This document shows, piece by piece, positions 41,473-51,112 of a DNA stretch of 64,000 nt. Within the stretch, counting starts at the first letter, position 1. Each line of letters begins with the position of its first letter. Both the position numbers and the translations under genes were made by a program. The notes under the pieces are model-generated. The model searched no databases. It was given only the letters and a program-made list of their open reading frames with translations, and was not told where the DNA came from. The stretch is taken from assembly GCA_016125375.1 (NCBI GenBank), contig WGLU01000002.1, positions 186,001 through 250,000 on the forward strand, read 5' to 3'. This DNA is from Pseudomonadota bacterium (GTDB lineage Bacteria; Pseudomonadota; Alphaproteobacteria; UBA1280; RI-95).

Positions 41473-43193
41473 CGACCCAGACCCTCGTGCACATGCGCGG
41501 GGGTCTGTTCTATTTGGGCATACGCCGCCTGACGGCGGGCCATCAACCCCTCAATAATCTCGGCTTCAACCATAGGGCGGTCACCGCCTCTGCTGCAGGC
41601 TTCGGCCTCGCGTACCTTAGCACGCAGGAAGTGCGCCTCGCCCTCCGGCGTGCGGTAGCTGTCATCCAGCTCGCACACAGCTTCAAGATCCATCAGCACT
41701 TCTTCTTCCTTGCACATCACGTCCAGTACATCGAGTTGCATATCAAAATAGTCGCGCTGGTCATCATCCAGACCGTTCAGCGCCATAATGCGCTCCCGGC
41801 GATGGTCCAGCAGCATCTTGCGGTCGGCGGCATTATCCAGATGCGGATATTCCTCCGTCAGGTGCTGCATCAGCGCGCGTTCTTCCAGCTCCATCATAAA
41901 GGCTTCCTGCTGGTCGGGGTCCATATCCCGCAGCTGCGGGAAGAAAGTCTGGCAGCGGGCAAACTTTTGGTCCGTATCCTCCAGCCTATCCTGAGCCTGA
42001 TCCGCACGGTCCCTGCACGCGTGCCACGCGTCCTTATCCCGCGCCATGGGCAGGGCATTTACCGCCCATTGGGGTAGGTGCTTTTCCACATCATCCAGCA
42101 GGTCGCGGGCTTTGTTTGCACCAAAGGTTGCCTGCCCCATGGCGGCATATTTCATCATGCCGTAATGCTGTTCTTTACTGCGGATATGATCGGCCACATG
42201 GCGCACAGCTACATCTGTTAATTCATGGATATCAAGGTGTTTTAGACCCTCAACAAAATATTTGTCACGCCCTTTCTCGGCCAGCGCATACAGGGCATCC
42301 GCCGTGTCGTGGTCAAAATCGCCTACTTCGTCCAGCGCACTCGCACGTGTATCGGCAATCAGACTGATAAATGCCGGATCCCCGCCTTCCTGCAAATGCA
42401 GCAGCATGGCGGCACTGTCGACAACATTCTCCTCGATGTACTTGCCGTAAGGTGTGGACCACTCATTACCTACCCGCTGGTTTTTCTCATGCTGAGCGGC
42501 AGCAACCATTTCCGCGGCCTGACCGCTAAAGTAATTCGGTGTGTACATATGCTCTGATTTAAGGCGAAAACTGCCATGGAAGCGCTCATGCGCATCCACA
42601 TAGCGGTGCATGTCCGTCAGTTGGAACGGCAGCAGAAAGGGCACATTCTCAGCTTCTGCCATATCGCCGTAGGCGAAGCTGGCCACAATCTCCTGACGGG
42701 TCATCATCGGGTCGTAACTATTGATGACACCACCAATGATAGGTGTCCGTTTGGCATTGGCCTGCATGGCGCTTACCAGCGACGCAAAGTCCTGCCGAAC
42801 GGGCATCTGCGCGTCCGGATCCAGATTCACGCCCGGACGCAGACTGCCATCGACATTACTGTAATAGGCAAAACCAACGCGCCTTTGCAAATCTTGCTCG
42901 TAGTGTTTGACTGAATCAGGTTTCAGAACGGCTCCTGCACCCGAACGGGCCAGAAAGTCGCCTACATCTGCCTTGAGGCGTTTACTGTCCAGCGCCATGG
43001 CGGCACGGTTAACGTGATCCAACGGGTGAAAAACAAAGAAACGGAGCCCCTTGTGAGCGGCAAAGGCCTCTTCATTGCGCTGGCGCCAGCCTGCCTGCCC
43101 CGTCAGGTGGGGCACATGTGCCTCCATGCTTTGCACGGCCGCACGCGGCGCCAAATACGCCAAATCCACAGTGTACTGCTGCTGTTGTGACAT
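41469..43193 (-). CDS. Hypothetical 574-residue protein with an HExxH motif
   Basis: No signal peptide and no membrane segment. HERFH at 202-206 fits the zinc-metallopeptidase HExxH motif, and EMVAAAQH (229-236) or the acidic GKYIEENVVDSAAML could hold a third ligand. The second half (about 330-574) is strongly charged and helical, with predicted coiled-coil character (DRADQAQDRLEDTDQKFARC, MMELEERALMQHLTEEYPHLD). No family recognised; enzyme activity is only a possibility. Its 3' end overlaps the end of the convergent sirtuin gene by four bases. Confidence 0.6.
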   Translation of the reverse strand: MSQQQQYTVDLAYLAPRAAVQSMEAHVPHLTGQAGWRQRNEEAFAAHKGLRFFVFHPLDHVNRAAMALDSKRLKADVGDFLARSGAGAVLKPDSVKHYEQDLQRRVGFAYYSNVDGSLRPGVNLDPDAQMPVRQDFASLVSAMQANAKRTPIIGGVINSYDPMMTRQEIVASFAYGDMAEAENVPFLLPFQLTDMHRYVDAHERFHGSFRLKSEHMYTPNYFSGQAAEMVAAAQHEKNQRVGNEWSTPYGKYIEENVVDSAAMLLHLQEGGDPAFISLIADTRASALDEVGDFDHDTADALYALAEKGRDKYFVEGLKHLDIHELTDVAVRHVADHIRSKEQHYGMMKYAAMGQATFGANKARDLLDDVEKHLPQWAVNALPMARDKDAWHACRDRADQAQDRLEDTDQKFARCQTFFPQLRDMDPDQQEAFMMELEERALMQHLTEEYPHLDNAADRKMLLDHRRERIMALNGLDDDQRDYFDMQLDVLDVMCKEEEVLMDLEAVCELDDSYRTPEGEAHFLRAKVREAEACSRGGDRPMVEAEIIEGLMARRQAAYAQIEQTPAHVHEGLGR

Positions 43194-43266
43194 CCGCCTT
43201 GGTAACCCTTCTCGTTCTCTGCTTTTTTATGGAGGCGGCCACAAACAAAAGCTGACAGTTACATAA

Positions 43267-43297
43267 TAAAAAAACCCCGCCTCGCGGCGGGGTTTTA
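43267..43297 (-). terminator. Rho-independent terminator of sucA-sucB
   Basis: An 11-bp stem (AAAACCCCGCC with its complement, loop TCGC or GCGA by strand) is followed on the - strand by TTTTTTTATT, 15 bases past the sucB stop. Confidence 0.9.
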
Positions 43298-43311
43298 TGG
43301 CAATTACTGAC

Positions 43312-44523
43312 TTATACATTCAGCATCAGACGGGCAGGGTCTTGCAACGCTTCCTTGATTTTTACCAGGAAGGTGACAGCCTCGCGGCCATCGACGATAC
43401 GGTGATCGTAGCTCAGCGCCAGATACATCATCGGGCGGACCTTGATTTCGCCATTGATGACCATGGGACGCTCCATGATGGCGTGCATGCCCAGAATCCC
43501 AACCTGAGGACTGTTCAGAATCGGGGTAGACATCATCGACCCGAACACACCACCGTTGGTGATGGTGAACGACCCGCCGGACATATCTTCCGGCATCAGT
43601 TTGTTACCCTTGGCTTTGGCGGCATAGTCGGCAATCGACTGTTCGATACCGGCAAAGGTCAACTTGTCGGCGTCACGGATAACAGGCACAACCAGACCAC
43701 GCGGGGCGGACACCGCAATACCGATGTCATAGTAATGTTTGTAGATGATTTCCTCGCCGTTAATCTCGGCATTCAGGGCCGGGATTTCTTTCAGCGCTTC
43801 AACCACAGCTTTGGTGAAGAAGGACATGAAGCCCAGACCAACACCATGCTTTTCCTTAAACATGTCTTTGTATTGTTTACGCAGGGCCATAACTTCGGTC
43901 AGGTCCACCTCGTTAAAAGTGGTCAGCATGGCGGCGGTGTTTTGTGCTTCTTTCAGGCGGCGGGCAATGGTTTTGCGCAGCGCGGTCATGGGTACACGCT
44001 CTTCGCGCTCACCGGCAGCGCGGGGCTTGGCCGGGGCCTGTACAGGAGCCGCAGCAGGTGCGGCAGCAGGCTTGGCGCCACCTTCCATGTGGGCAATCAC
44101 GTCACCTTTGGTCAGGCGACCATCGCGGCCGGTACCGGCAACGTCGGCAGGGTTGATGTTATTCTCGGACACCATTTTACGTACCGACGGTGCCAGGCCG
44201 TCAGCAGCGGCAGCTTTGGCGGCAGGCGCAGCGGCAGCAGTTTTTTCCACTTTCGCACCGTCAGCTTTGGCAGCGCCGGCAGCAGCAGCGTCATCAATTT
44301 CGCCCATCAGGTCGCCAACCGATACAGTCGCACCTGTCGCTGCAACGATTTTCACCAGTTTGCCGGCTTTAGGCGCAACAACCTCAAGGTTCACCTTGTC
44401 GGTTTCCAGCTCGGCCAACAGCTCGTCGGCTTCTACAAAATCGCCTTCTTTCTTTTTCCAACCGGCAACAGTGGCCTCGGTAATGCTTTCGCCCATGGCG
44501 GGAACGTTAATTTGTACAGTCAT
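43312..44523 (-). CDS. sucB: Dihydrolipoamide succinyltransferase (E2 of 2-oxoglutarate dehydrogenase)
   Basis: 403 residues. Lipoyl domain with Lys43 in [11 protein letters not shown]; Ala/Pro-rich linker (about 85-115 and 150-170); E3-binding domain [35 protein letters not shown]; catalytic domain with [16 protein letters not shown] (His and Asp). Transfers the succinyl group to CoA. Starts 15 bases after the sucA stop and is followed by a terminator, so lpd is not in this transcript. Confidence 0.96.
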   Translation of the reverse strand: MTVQINVPAMGESITEATVAGWKKKEGDFVEADELLAELETDKVNLEVVAPKAGKLVKIVAATGATVSVGDLMGEIDDAAAAGAAKADGAKVEKTAAAAPAAKAAAADGLAPSVRKMVSENNINPADVAGTGRDGRLTKGDVIAHMEGGAKPAAAPAAAPVQAPAKPRAAGEREERVPMTALRKTIARRLKEAQNTAAMLTTFNEVDLTEVMALRKQYKDMFKEKHGVGLGFMSFFTKAVVEALKEIPALNAEINGEEIIYKHYYDIGIAVSAPRGLVVPVIRDADKLTFAGIEQSIADYAAKAKGNKLMPEDMSGGSFTITNGGVFGSMMSTPILNSPQVGILGMHAIMERPMVINGEIKVRPMMYLALSYDHRIVDGREAVTFLVKIKEALQDPARLMLNV

Positions 44524-44538
44524 GACACGACTCCTCGG

Positions 44539-47268
44539 TTAAAACTTAAAGGCTTCAGTAACAATGGCTTCCTGCTCGGCAGCGTGGCGCTTGGGCGATC
44601 CCACGGCCGGCGATGCGGCGGCAACACGTCCGATATAACGGATGGGTTTGCCGATGACATCGGGCAGGTTATCCAGCATATACGTCCAGGCGCCCTGGTT
44701 ACGGGGCTCTTCCTGTACCCATACAATGTCTTTGGCTTTGCTGTAGGCTTTCAGGATTTTGTTCAGCACATCCCCATCCAGCGGGTGGAGTTGCTCAACA
44801 CGGACCAAGGCAACCTTGGCACCGTTCTTTTTATCCTCTTCCTGACGGGCCAGCAGGTCGTAGTAGACCTTGCCGCTGCACAGGACTATACGCTCGACCT
44901 TGGCAGCCGTTACGGCGGCATCGTCAATCACGGTCTGGTAGCTGCCTTTGGTCAGAACATCCAGACCACTGACAGCCTTGGGATGACGCAACAGGCTCTT
45001 CGGCGACATCACCACCAGCGGACGACGCACCTTGGCGTGCATCTGGCGGCGGAGCGCGTGGAAAATCTGTCCCGGGGTGGTGTAGTTGGCAATGGTCATG
45101 TTACCATCCGCACACAGTTGCAGGTAACGCTCTAAGCGGGCAGACGAGTGCTCAGGCCCCTGCCCTTCAAAACCGTGGGGCAGCAACATGACCAGACCGC
45201 TCATGCGGTCCCATTTGGCTTCGGAACTGGCGATGAACTGGTCAATCACAATCTGCGCACCGTTGGAGAAGTCGCCAAACTGCGCTTCCCAGATGGTCAG
45301 GGTGTTGGGGTCGGCCAGCGTGTAGCCGAACTCGAAGCCAAGAACGGCTTCTTCGGACAGCGGGCTGTTGTGCACTTCCATCGTTGCACCCTTGGCAGCC
45401 ATAGCAGCCACGGTCAGCAGGCCTTTACCTGTTTTGGCGTCAAACATGACCGCGTGACGGTGGGAGAATGTTCCGCGTTTGGCGTCCTGACCGGACAGAC
45501 GGATGCTGAACCCTTCGGACAGCAAGGTGGCGTAAGCCGTCATCTCGGCACTGCCCCAGTCCATGCTGTCCGACAGCATGGATTCGGCACGCTTCTCGAT
45601 AATCTTGGCGATTTTGCTGTTGGGCGTAAAGTCCTTCGGCCAGGTCATGAATGCTTTGGCGGCTGCCTCCACATCCTTTTTGGCAACTGCGGTTTTCACA
45701 GCACCTGTTTTTTCCTGCGACAGGCCTTTCCACGCACCGCCGAACATATCTTTAGTGGCTTTAAAGCCGTCCTTGCTGGCCGTGTCGTAGTCCTTGTTCA
45801 AACGGTCGCTGAAGGCACCTTCCATCTTCTGGATTTCGGCATCGCTGAAGGTACCGTCGGTCACCACACGGTTGCTGTACAGGCTGAACGTGCTGTCGTG
45901 GCCGTTGATTTTGCTGTACATGACCGGTTGGGTGAACGTCGGATCATCTCCTTCGTTGTGTCCGTAGCGGCGGTAGCAGACGAGGTCAATCACCGCATCG
46001 CGCTTGAACTTGCGGCGGTATTCCATCGCCAATTGCATCACGTGGGCGCAGGCATCCGGATCATCACCGTTCACGTGGAAAATAGGCACTTGCAGCATGC
46101 GGGCAAAATCGGTGCAATACTCGGTGCCAAAACCATCGGACGGGTTGGCGGTAAACCCGACCTGGTTGTTGATGACAATATGGACAATACCGCCGGTGTT
46201 ATACCCATCAACCGTGCTGATAATCAGGCTCTCTGCCACAACACCCTGACCGATAAAGGCCGCGTCACCATGAATCAGTAGCGGCAGTACTTTGTTGCGT
46301 GCCGTGTCACCCTTAATGTGCTGGCGGGCGCGGGCGTTGCCCATCACCACAGGGTTGACGATTTCCAGGTGGCTTGGGTTAGGCAGCAGGGCAACGTGCA
46401 GGTCGTAGCCTTTGCTGGTGGTAATATCGAACGATTTGCCCATGTGGTACTTCACGTCACCCATGGAGGCATCACCCGGCTGGGCTTTGACCGTCCCCGC
46501 AAACTCACTGAAAATCGCTGCGTAAGGCTTGTTCAGGATGTTCGCCAGCACGTTCAGGCGGCCACGGTGGGCCATACCCATCACAACGTCAGTCACACCG
46601 GCTTCGCCCGCGGCGTCAATCAGCACGTCCAGCATGGGGATGAGGGACTCGCCCCCTTCCAACGAGAAGCGCTTGGCGCCAACAAACTTTTTGTGCAGGA
46701 ACTGCTCGAACTTCTCGGCCACCATCAGGCCTTTCAGGATACGCTCGCGTACCTGTTTGCTGTGTTTGGGGCGGTTGAGCACACTTTCCATCTGCTGTTG
46801 CAGCCACAGGCGCTCGGCACGGTTGGGCAGGTCATAGTACTGCACACCGATGGAACCGCAGTAGGTGGTTTTCAGCGCTTCAAAAATTTCGCGCAGGGTT
46901 GCATGGCTCTGGGGCAGCACGCCGTCTGTCGCAAAAGTCTGGTCCATATCGTCTACCGTCAGACCAAAGGCAATAGGCTTGAGGTCGTCGTCCAGCTCGG
47001 GCTTGGGTGCCAGCGGATTGATATGGGCGCGTTTGTGACCGTAATTGCGGAAGGCCTGAATCAGGTGCGCAACGCGGCTTTGTTTATCGCTTACAGGTGC
47101 CGTGGCCAGCCCGTCTGTTGTGCGCACGCTGGCGCTGCCTGCCTCGCCCAGACTGCCGAAAAACGCGCGCCAGTTATCGGGCACGCTTGCGGGGTCTTGC
47201 TGGTATTGCTGGTAAAGGTCTTCGAGGTAGGGCGAGTTTGTGCCGTACAGAGAGCTGAATTTATCCAC
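44539..47268 (-). CDS. sucA: 2-oxoglutarate dehydrogenase E1 component
   Basis: 909 residues. Thiamin-diphosphate enzyme that decarboxylates 2-oxoglutarate. Seen: SPYLEDLYQQYQQDP near the N-terminus, GMAHRGRLNVLANILNKPY, the ThDP site with GDAAFIGQGVVAESL, NNQVGFTANP, RYGHNEGDDP and FGYTLADPNTLTIWEAQFGDF. The start is a GTG at 47268, with AGGA 9 bases upstream; no ATG is close. First gene of sucA-sucB. Confidence 0.95.
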   Translation of the reverse strand: MDKFSSLYGTNSPYLEDLYQQYQQDPASVPDNWRAFFGSLGEAGSASVRTTDGLATAPVSDKQSRVAHLIQAFRNYGHKRAHINPLAPKPELDDDLKPIAFGLTVDDMDQTFATDGVLPQSHATLREIFEALKTTYCGSIGVQYYDLPNRAERLWLQQQMESVLNRPKHSKQVRERILKGLMVAEKFEQFLHKKFVGAKRFSLEGGESLIPMLDVLIDAAGEAGVTDVVMGMAHRGRLNVLANILNKPYAAIFSEFAGTVKAQPGDASMGDVKYHMGKSFDITTSKGYDLHVALLPNPSHLEIVNPVVMGNARARQHIKGDTARNKVLPLLIHGDAAFIGQGVVAESLIISTVDGYNTGGIVHIVINNQVGFTANPSDGFGTEYCTDFARMLQVPIFHVNGDDPDACAHVMQLAMEYRRKFKRDAVIDLVCYRRYGHNEGDDPTFTQPVMYSKINGHDSTFSLYSNRVVTDGTFSDAEIQKMEGAFSDRLNKDYDTASKDGFKATKDMFGGAWKGLSQEKTGAVKTAVAKKDVEAAAKAFMTWPKDFTPNSKIAKIIEKRAESMLSDSMDWGSAEMTAYATLLSEGFSIRLSGQDAKRGTFSHRHAVMFDAKTGKGLLTVAAMAAKGATMEVHNSPLSEEAVLGFEFGYTLADPNTLTIWEAQFGDFSNGAQIVIDQFIASSEAKWDRMSGLVMLLPHGFEGQGPEHSSARLERYLQLCADGNMTIANYTTPGQIFHALRRQMHAKVRRPLVVMSPKSLLRHPKAVSGLDVLTKGSYQTVIDDAAVTAAKVERIVLCSGKVYYDLLARQEEDKKNGAKVALVRVEQLHPLDGDVLNKILKAYSKAKDIVWVQEEPRNQGAWTYMLDNLPDVIGKPIRYIGRVAAASPAVGSPKRHAAEQEAIVTEAFKF

Positions 47269-47524
47269 GTTAAAATCCTGCCGGAAAGCTGTTTTTCTTG
47301 CTCGCTTACCCTATCACCGGTGCCCAAAAACCTCAAGTATTCCCGCATATAGAGCGCTGCTTTTTTGCAGGGCAACATAACTGGCGGGTAAAAAAAGGTT
47401 GAAAAGTAACATAATCGTCCTATTTCCTTTACACCCGCGGCGGACTCTGGTAGATAGTCGCGGTTCGTGACTGCAAAGGCATTAGGGGTTCTGCGCGGTC
47501 AGTCAACTACCGAGAGAAGGATGA

Positions 47525-48283
47525 ATGCGACATACTTGGCTACTGGTTCTGGCAGCGCTTTTTTGCTGTATCGGGACCAACGTGACAGGTCACGCAACAT
47601 CAGAGCACGCAGACCGCCCCGCGATCACAGCCATCAATCTGGTGGCTCCGTTCGAGAATCCGCTCCTCTGGAAAGGTGATATCGACACCTCATGGCCCCA
47701 TTACCCGGGCAATAAAAGCCATGCCACAGCCTGCTCCGAACGCGGCTGCTGGAACGGCTGTACCATTACTTTCGGCTACAATATGGGCGCCCACTCCGCA
47801 CGCGAAATGCGTCGCGACCTGCGCGCCATCGGCATTGAAGAAGAACGCATCCGCAATCTGACCTATTTCGCCCGCAAACGCGGGACCGAGGCCTATAAAT
47901 ACTGTGGCGGCGGCAAACTCGGCTGGGAAAAGCTCTCCCGCGAGGAAGGTCTGCGCCTGCTGGAACAACAGATTCAGGAAGCCCGTACCAACGTGCTGCG
48001 CCGTATCAGGGCAGAAGATGTCAGCCTGAACCGTGAACAGGTTGCCGTGCTTGTCGCGCTGGACTTCCAGTCCCCGGCCCTCAGCTCCAAGGCCACAGAA
48101 TTGTGGACCCTTATCCGTAACGAAGACTGGAGCGCCGTTGCCGACGAAATCCGCAACAATTCCGGCACCCGTGTACTGGCTGCGCTTCAGCGCCGCCGCA
48201 ACACAGAGGCAGAAGCTTTCCTGCGCGCATCCGGCGTACAGGAAGAAAATACCCTTATCGCCTTCCTTAGCCGCGCTTTTTAA
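47525..48283 (+). CDS. Secreted lysozyme-like protein (GH24/pesticin-type fold suspected)
   Basis: 252 residues with a signal peptide (LLVLAALFCCIGTNVTGHA). The mature domain contains CTITFGYNMGAHS, which resembles the 'T-IGYG-N-G' core after the catalytic Glu in phage-type lysozymes, a candidate Glu in SERGC or earlier, EGLRLLEQQIQEA and REQVAVLVALDFQSPAL, the order of segments in GH24/pesticin enzymes. Five cysteines in the mature part suggest disulphides. A role in peptidoglycan cleavage is likely but unproven. It is divergent from sucA. Confidence 0.55.
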   Translation: MRHTWLLVLAALFCCIGTNVTGHATSEHADRPAITAINLVAPFENPLLWKGDIDTSWPHYPGNKSHATACSERGCWNGCTITFGYNMGAHSAREMRRDLRAIGIEEERIRNLTYFARKRGTEAYKYCGGGKLGWEKLSREEGLRLLEQQIQEARTNVLRRIRAEDVSLNREQVAVLVALDFQSPALSSKATELWTLIRNEDWSAVADEIRNNSGTRVLAALQRRRNTEAEAFLRASGVQEENTLIAFLSRAF

Positions 48284-48417
48284 GCTGTTTTTCGATTGTG
48301 GTGCGCGGCAACATAATCGTATGATGTTTGTCTGGTCGCTCGCTTGAAAGTCTAGGCTGAGCGCCCCATACCAATCAGTATAAGCAACCGATAACAAAGA
48401 AGACGGGCTGCGCATCA

Positions 48418-49956
48418 ATGACGCAAGAAATCGGCATCCACGGCGGTATCATCCTCAACAGCTCCGTGCCGCAGGGCATTTACGGCTTTACAGTCAGCAA
48501 CGGTAAGTTCACACAGGTCTTCACGGACGAGTTCGCCTTCAAAAAATATGTCGAACGCAAAGGGCTCAAAACATTCAATCTCGGTAGCCGTTGCCTGACA
48601 CCGGGCCTGGTGGACAGCCATACCCTCGCCAGCCTTTACGGTCGCTTTAACGGTCTGCCCAACGCCGCTGGCATGGAGAGTGGCCTCATGCCCATGTTAC
48701 TTAAAAAAGCTGTCGAGGCCGGTCCATCAAACAATGGCTGGATACAAATCAAAAACTGGTCGGCAAGCACACAGCCGCTTACCAAAGCCGATCTGGATGC
48801 GATGGAAGCTACACGCCCCATGGCCGTACTTAGCGCCAGCCTACATGGTGCAGTGCTCAACTCCGAGGGGCTGAAAAAGATTTTTGCCGACGGGGCTGAC
48901 AAGGTAAAGGACCACATCGACCAGACCACAGGCATGGTCAAGGCCAAGGCATTCGAGTGGTGGTTGCATATGTACCGCCCTGCCCCGGCCACTTATGCCG
49001 ATGCCATTCTTGCCTACGAGGATGAACTCCTGAGCTACGGCGTAACAACCGCCCACGACCTGCTGGTGCAACACCCCGAACAGCTCGAGGCTTATCGCCG
49101 CTTAGCACAGGACGATAAACTGCGCCTGCGCTGGCGCCTGTACGTAACGGACGTTGCCCTGATGAAGGATGCCAAGGCGATGGAAGCCGCGGGCGTGCCG
49201 ATTATGGGCATGAAGGTCTTTATCGACGGTGCCTACGGCATGCGCACCGCGGCGCAGGACCGCGAACATGCCTACCCTGATGGCAGCACCGGCATGCTGC
49301 TCATGACCCCGCAAGAGGTTTTGAATGCTGCCCGTCAGGTCTATGAACATGGTTGCCGCCATCTGGCTGCCCACTGCATCGGGTTCATGGCCTGCCATAC
49401 CTACATTGAAGCGGCCAAACTCGTACGTGAAAGTATTTTTACCAACGACATCAAACTGCGGGCGCAACACTTTGAAACGGCCAATGAACGCATGATGCAC
49501 GAGTGCCATAAATACGGCATCCACCTGAGCATGAATGCCCACTTCTCCGACGATGCGCTTACCTACAAGGACATCATTCCCGTACCCGAGCACATCAATC
49601 CACTGTCCCTCGCCAGCACGCGGCTGGGCGACAAGGTGGTACTGGGCAGCGACAGCATGGCAATGCGCGGTATGCTGGGCGAGGCCAAATATGCTATCTA
49701 CCCACCCTTACCGCACCAAAAGTTGGGCGACAATCTCAACCAGATATTGCCCAACATGACCCGTAACGCAGCCAAGTTGACGAACGAGGCCAAGCTTTAC
49801 GGCACCATCTCACCCGGTTTGGCTGCCGACTTTACAATTTTTGACAAGATGCCGCGTAACGCAGCAGATTTTGACAGCATGCAGGTCCTGCAGGTCTGGC
49901 GTGACGGCAAACAGGTTTACAGCCAGCCGCAAGCGGCCGCCGCCGCTAACGGATAA
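48418..49956 (+). CDS. Divergent amidohydrolase family 3 (YtcJ-like) protein
   Basis: 512 residues with the amidohydrolase layout: an N-terminal beta segment, LTPGLVDSHTLASLYG at 60-74, MKVFIDGAYGMRTAAQDREH in the middle, AAHCIGFMACHTYIE, LRAQHFETANERMMHECHKYGIHLSMN, VLGSDSMAMRG, and C-terminal GTISPGLAADFTIFDK. Several metal positions are altered: HxH reads His68-Thr-Leu70, and the usual H-x-IGD reads HCIGF. The enzyme may be inactive, use one metal or have a new chemistry. Substrate unknown. Next to, but convergent with, the rodA cluster. Confidence 0.7.
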   Translation: MTQEIGIHGGIILNSSVPQGIYGFTVSNGKFTQVFTDEFAFKKYVERKGLKTFNLGSRCLTPGLVDSHTLASLYGRFNGLPNAAGMESGLMPMLLKKAVEAGPSNNGWIQIKNWSASTQPLTKADLDAMEATRPMAVLSASLHGAVLNSEGLKKIFADGADKVKDHIDQTTGMVKAKAFEWWLHMYRPAPATYADAILAYEDELLSYGVTTAHDLLVQHPEQLEAYRRLAQDDKLRLRWRLYVTDVALMKDAKAMEAAGVPIMGMKVFIDGAYGMRTAAQDREHAYPDGSTGMLLMTPQEVLNAARQVYEHGCRHLAAHCIGFMACHTYIEAAKLVRESIFTNDIKLRAQHFETANERMMHECHKYGIHLSMNAHFSDDALTYKDIIPVPEHINPLSLASTRLGDKVVLGSDSMAMRGMLGEAKYAIYPPLPHQKLGDNLNQILPNMTRNAAKLTNEAKLYGTISPGLAADFTIFDKMPRNAADFDSMQVLQVWRDGKQVYSQPQAAAAANG

Positions 49957-51109
49957 AACCGCCGCCACGTACGCCGCTTAGGCCCGCAGCACCCGGCAGG
50001 TTTACATCCTTGTTCACATAGGCATTCATAACCAGCCCAATACCCAGCATCAGGGTCAGCAGCGCTGTACCGCCGTACGAGACAAAGGGTAACGGCACGC
50101 CGACAACGGGCATCAGCCCCATGACCATGCACATGTTGATAAATGCATAAAGAAATACTGTCAGCACCACGCCAATCACCATCAGCCCGCTGAACTGGTT
50201 CCGGCAGCGCAGGGCAACGTCCAGACACAGGAACATCAACAGCAGGTACAAGCTAATCAAAATCAGCGCCCCGATCATGCCAAAGTCCTCGGTCATCAGG
50301 GTGAAGATGAAGTCCGTATGCTTCTCCGGCAGGAACTTCAGGTGCGCCTGCGTGCCGCCGCCAAAACCTTTCCCCCACACACCGGCAGAGCCAATGGCAA
50401 TTTTGGACTGCATGATGTGATAACCGGCGCCCAGCGGGTCGGCCTCCGGGTCAAGGAATGTCAAAATCCGCTGTTTCTGATAGGACCTTAGGAAAAACTC
50501 CCAACCCACCGGAATCGCTGCCATACCACCCCCGATGAGCAGAGCAAAAAACTTCCACGATACGCCCGCAGCAAACATGATGCCCGTGCCCATCATCCCC
50601 AGCAGCAAGGCTGTACCAAGATCCGGCTGTTTAACAGTCAGAATAAACGGGACAAGCATCATCAACAGCGGCGGTATCAGGTACGGGATTTTACTGACCA
50701 CCCCCAGCGGGCGCATATGGTAATAGCGGGCCAGTGCCAAAATAAGCGCCACCTTCATCATTTCCGATGGCTGCAGGCGGAACCCCCCGATATTCAACCA
50801 CCGCGTTGCCCCCATGGCCGTGTGGCCTTTCAGCTCAACCAGAATCAAGAGCACCAGTGAAATACCATAGAGGGGATACGCCAGCCGGAAGATGGTCTTT
50901 ACGTCCAGCGCTGCCAGACCAAAAATCACACCCAGCCCAAAAACAAAACGCACCATCTGACGGTCGGCATACGGGTCGAGGCTGCTGCCTGCAGCGTCGT
51001 AAAGCAGCAGGGATCCATAGAAGATAATCAGACACATCACAGCCAGCAACGGCCAGTGAATCTGCATCATGCGGGTCATCAGGCTCCTGCGTATCTGGAC
51101 CGATTCCAT
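49946..51109 (-). CDS. rodA: Rod-shape-determining glycosyltransferase RodA
   Basis: 387 residues, about ten membrane helices. SEDS-family peptidoglycan polymerase that works with PBP2. Signatures: ALDVKTIFRLAYPLYGISLVLLILVELKG, GATRWLNIGGFRLQPSEMMKVALILALARYY, KQPDLGTALLL, EKHTDFIFTLMTEDFGMIGAL and GLMPVVGVPLPFVSYGGTALL. AGGAGG precedes the start, 3 bases after mrdA. Its 3' end overlaps the convergent amidohydrolase gene by 11 bases. Confidence 0.95.
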   Translation of the reverse strand: MESVQIRRSLMTRMMQIHWPLLAVMCLIIFYGSLLLYDAAGSSLDPYADRQMVRFVFGLGVIFGLAALDVKTIFRLAYPLYGISLVLLILVELKGHTAMGATRWLNIGGFRLQPSEMMKVALILALARYYHMRPLGVVSKIPYLIPPLLMMLVPFILTVKQPDLGTALLLGMMGTGIMFAAGVSWKFFALLIGGGMAAIPVGWEFFLRSYQKQRILTFLDPEADPLGAGYHIMQSKIAIGSAGVWGKGFGGGTQAHLKFLPEKHTDFIFTLMTEDFGMIGALILISLYLLLMFLCLDVALRCRNQFSGLMVIGVVLTVFLYAFINMCMVMGLMPVVGVPLPFVSYGGTALLTLMLGIGLVMNAYVNKDVNLPGAAGLSGVRGGGFIR

Positions 51110-51112
51110 ATA

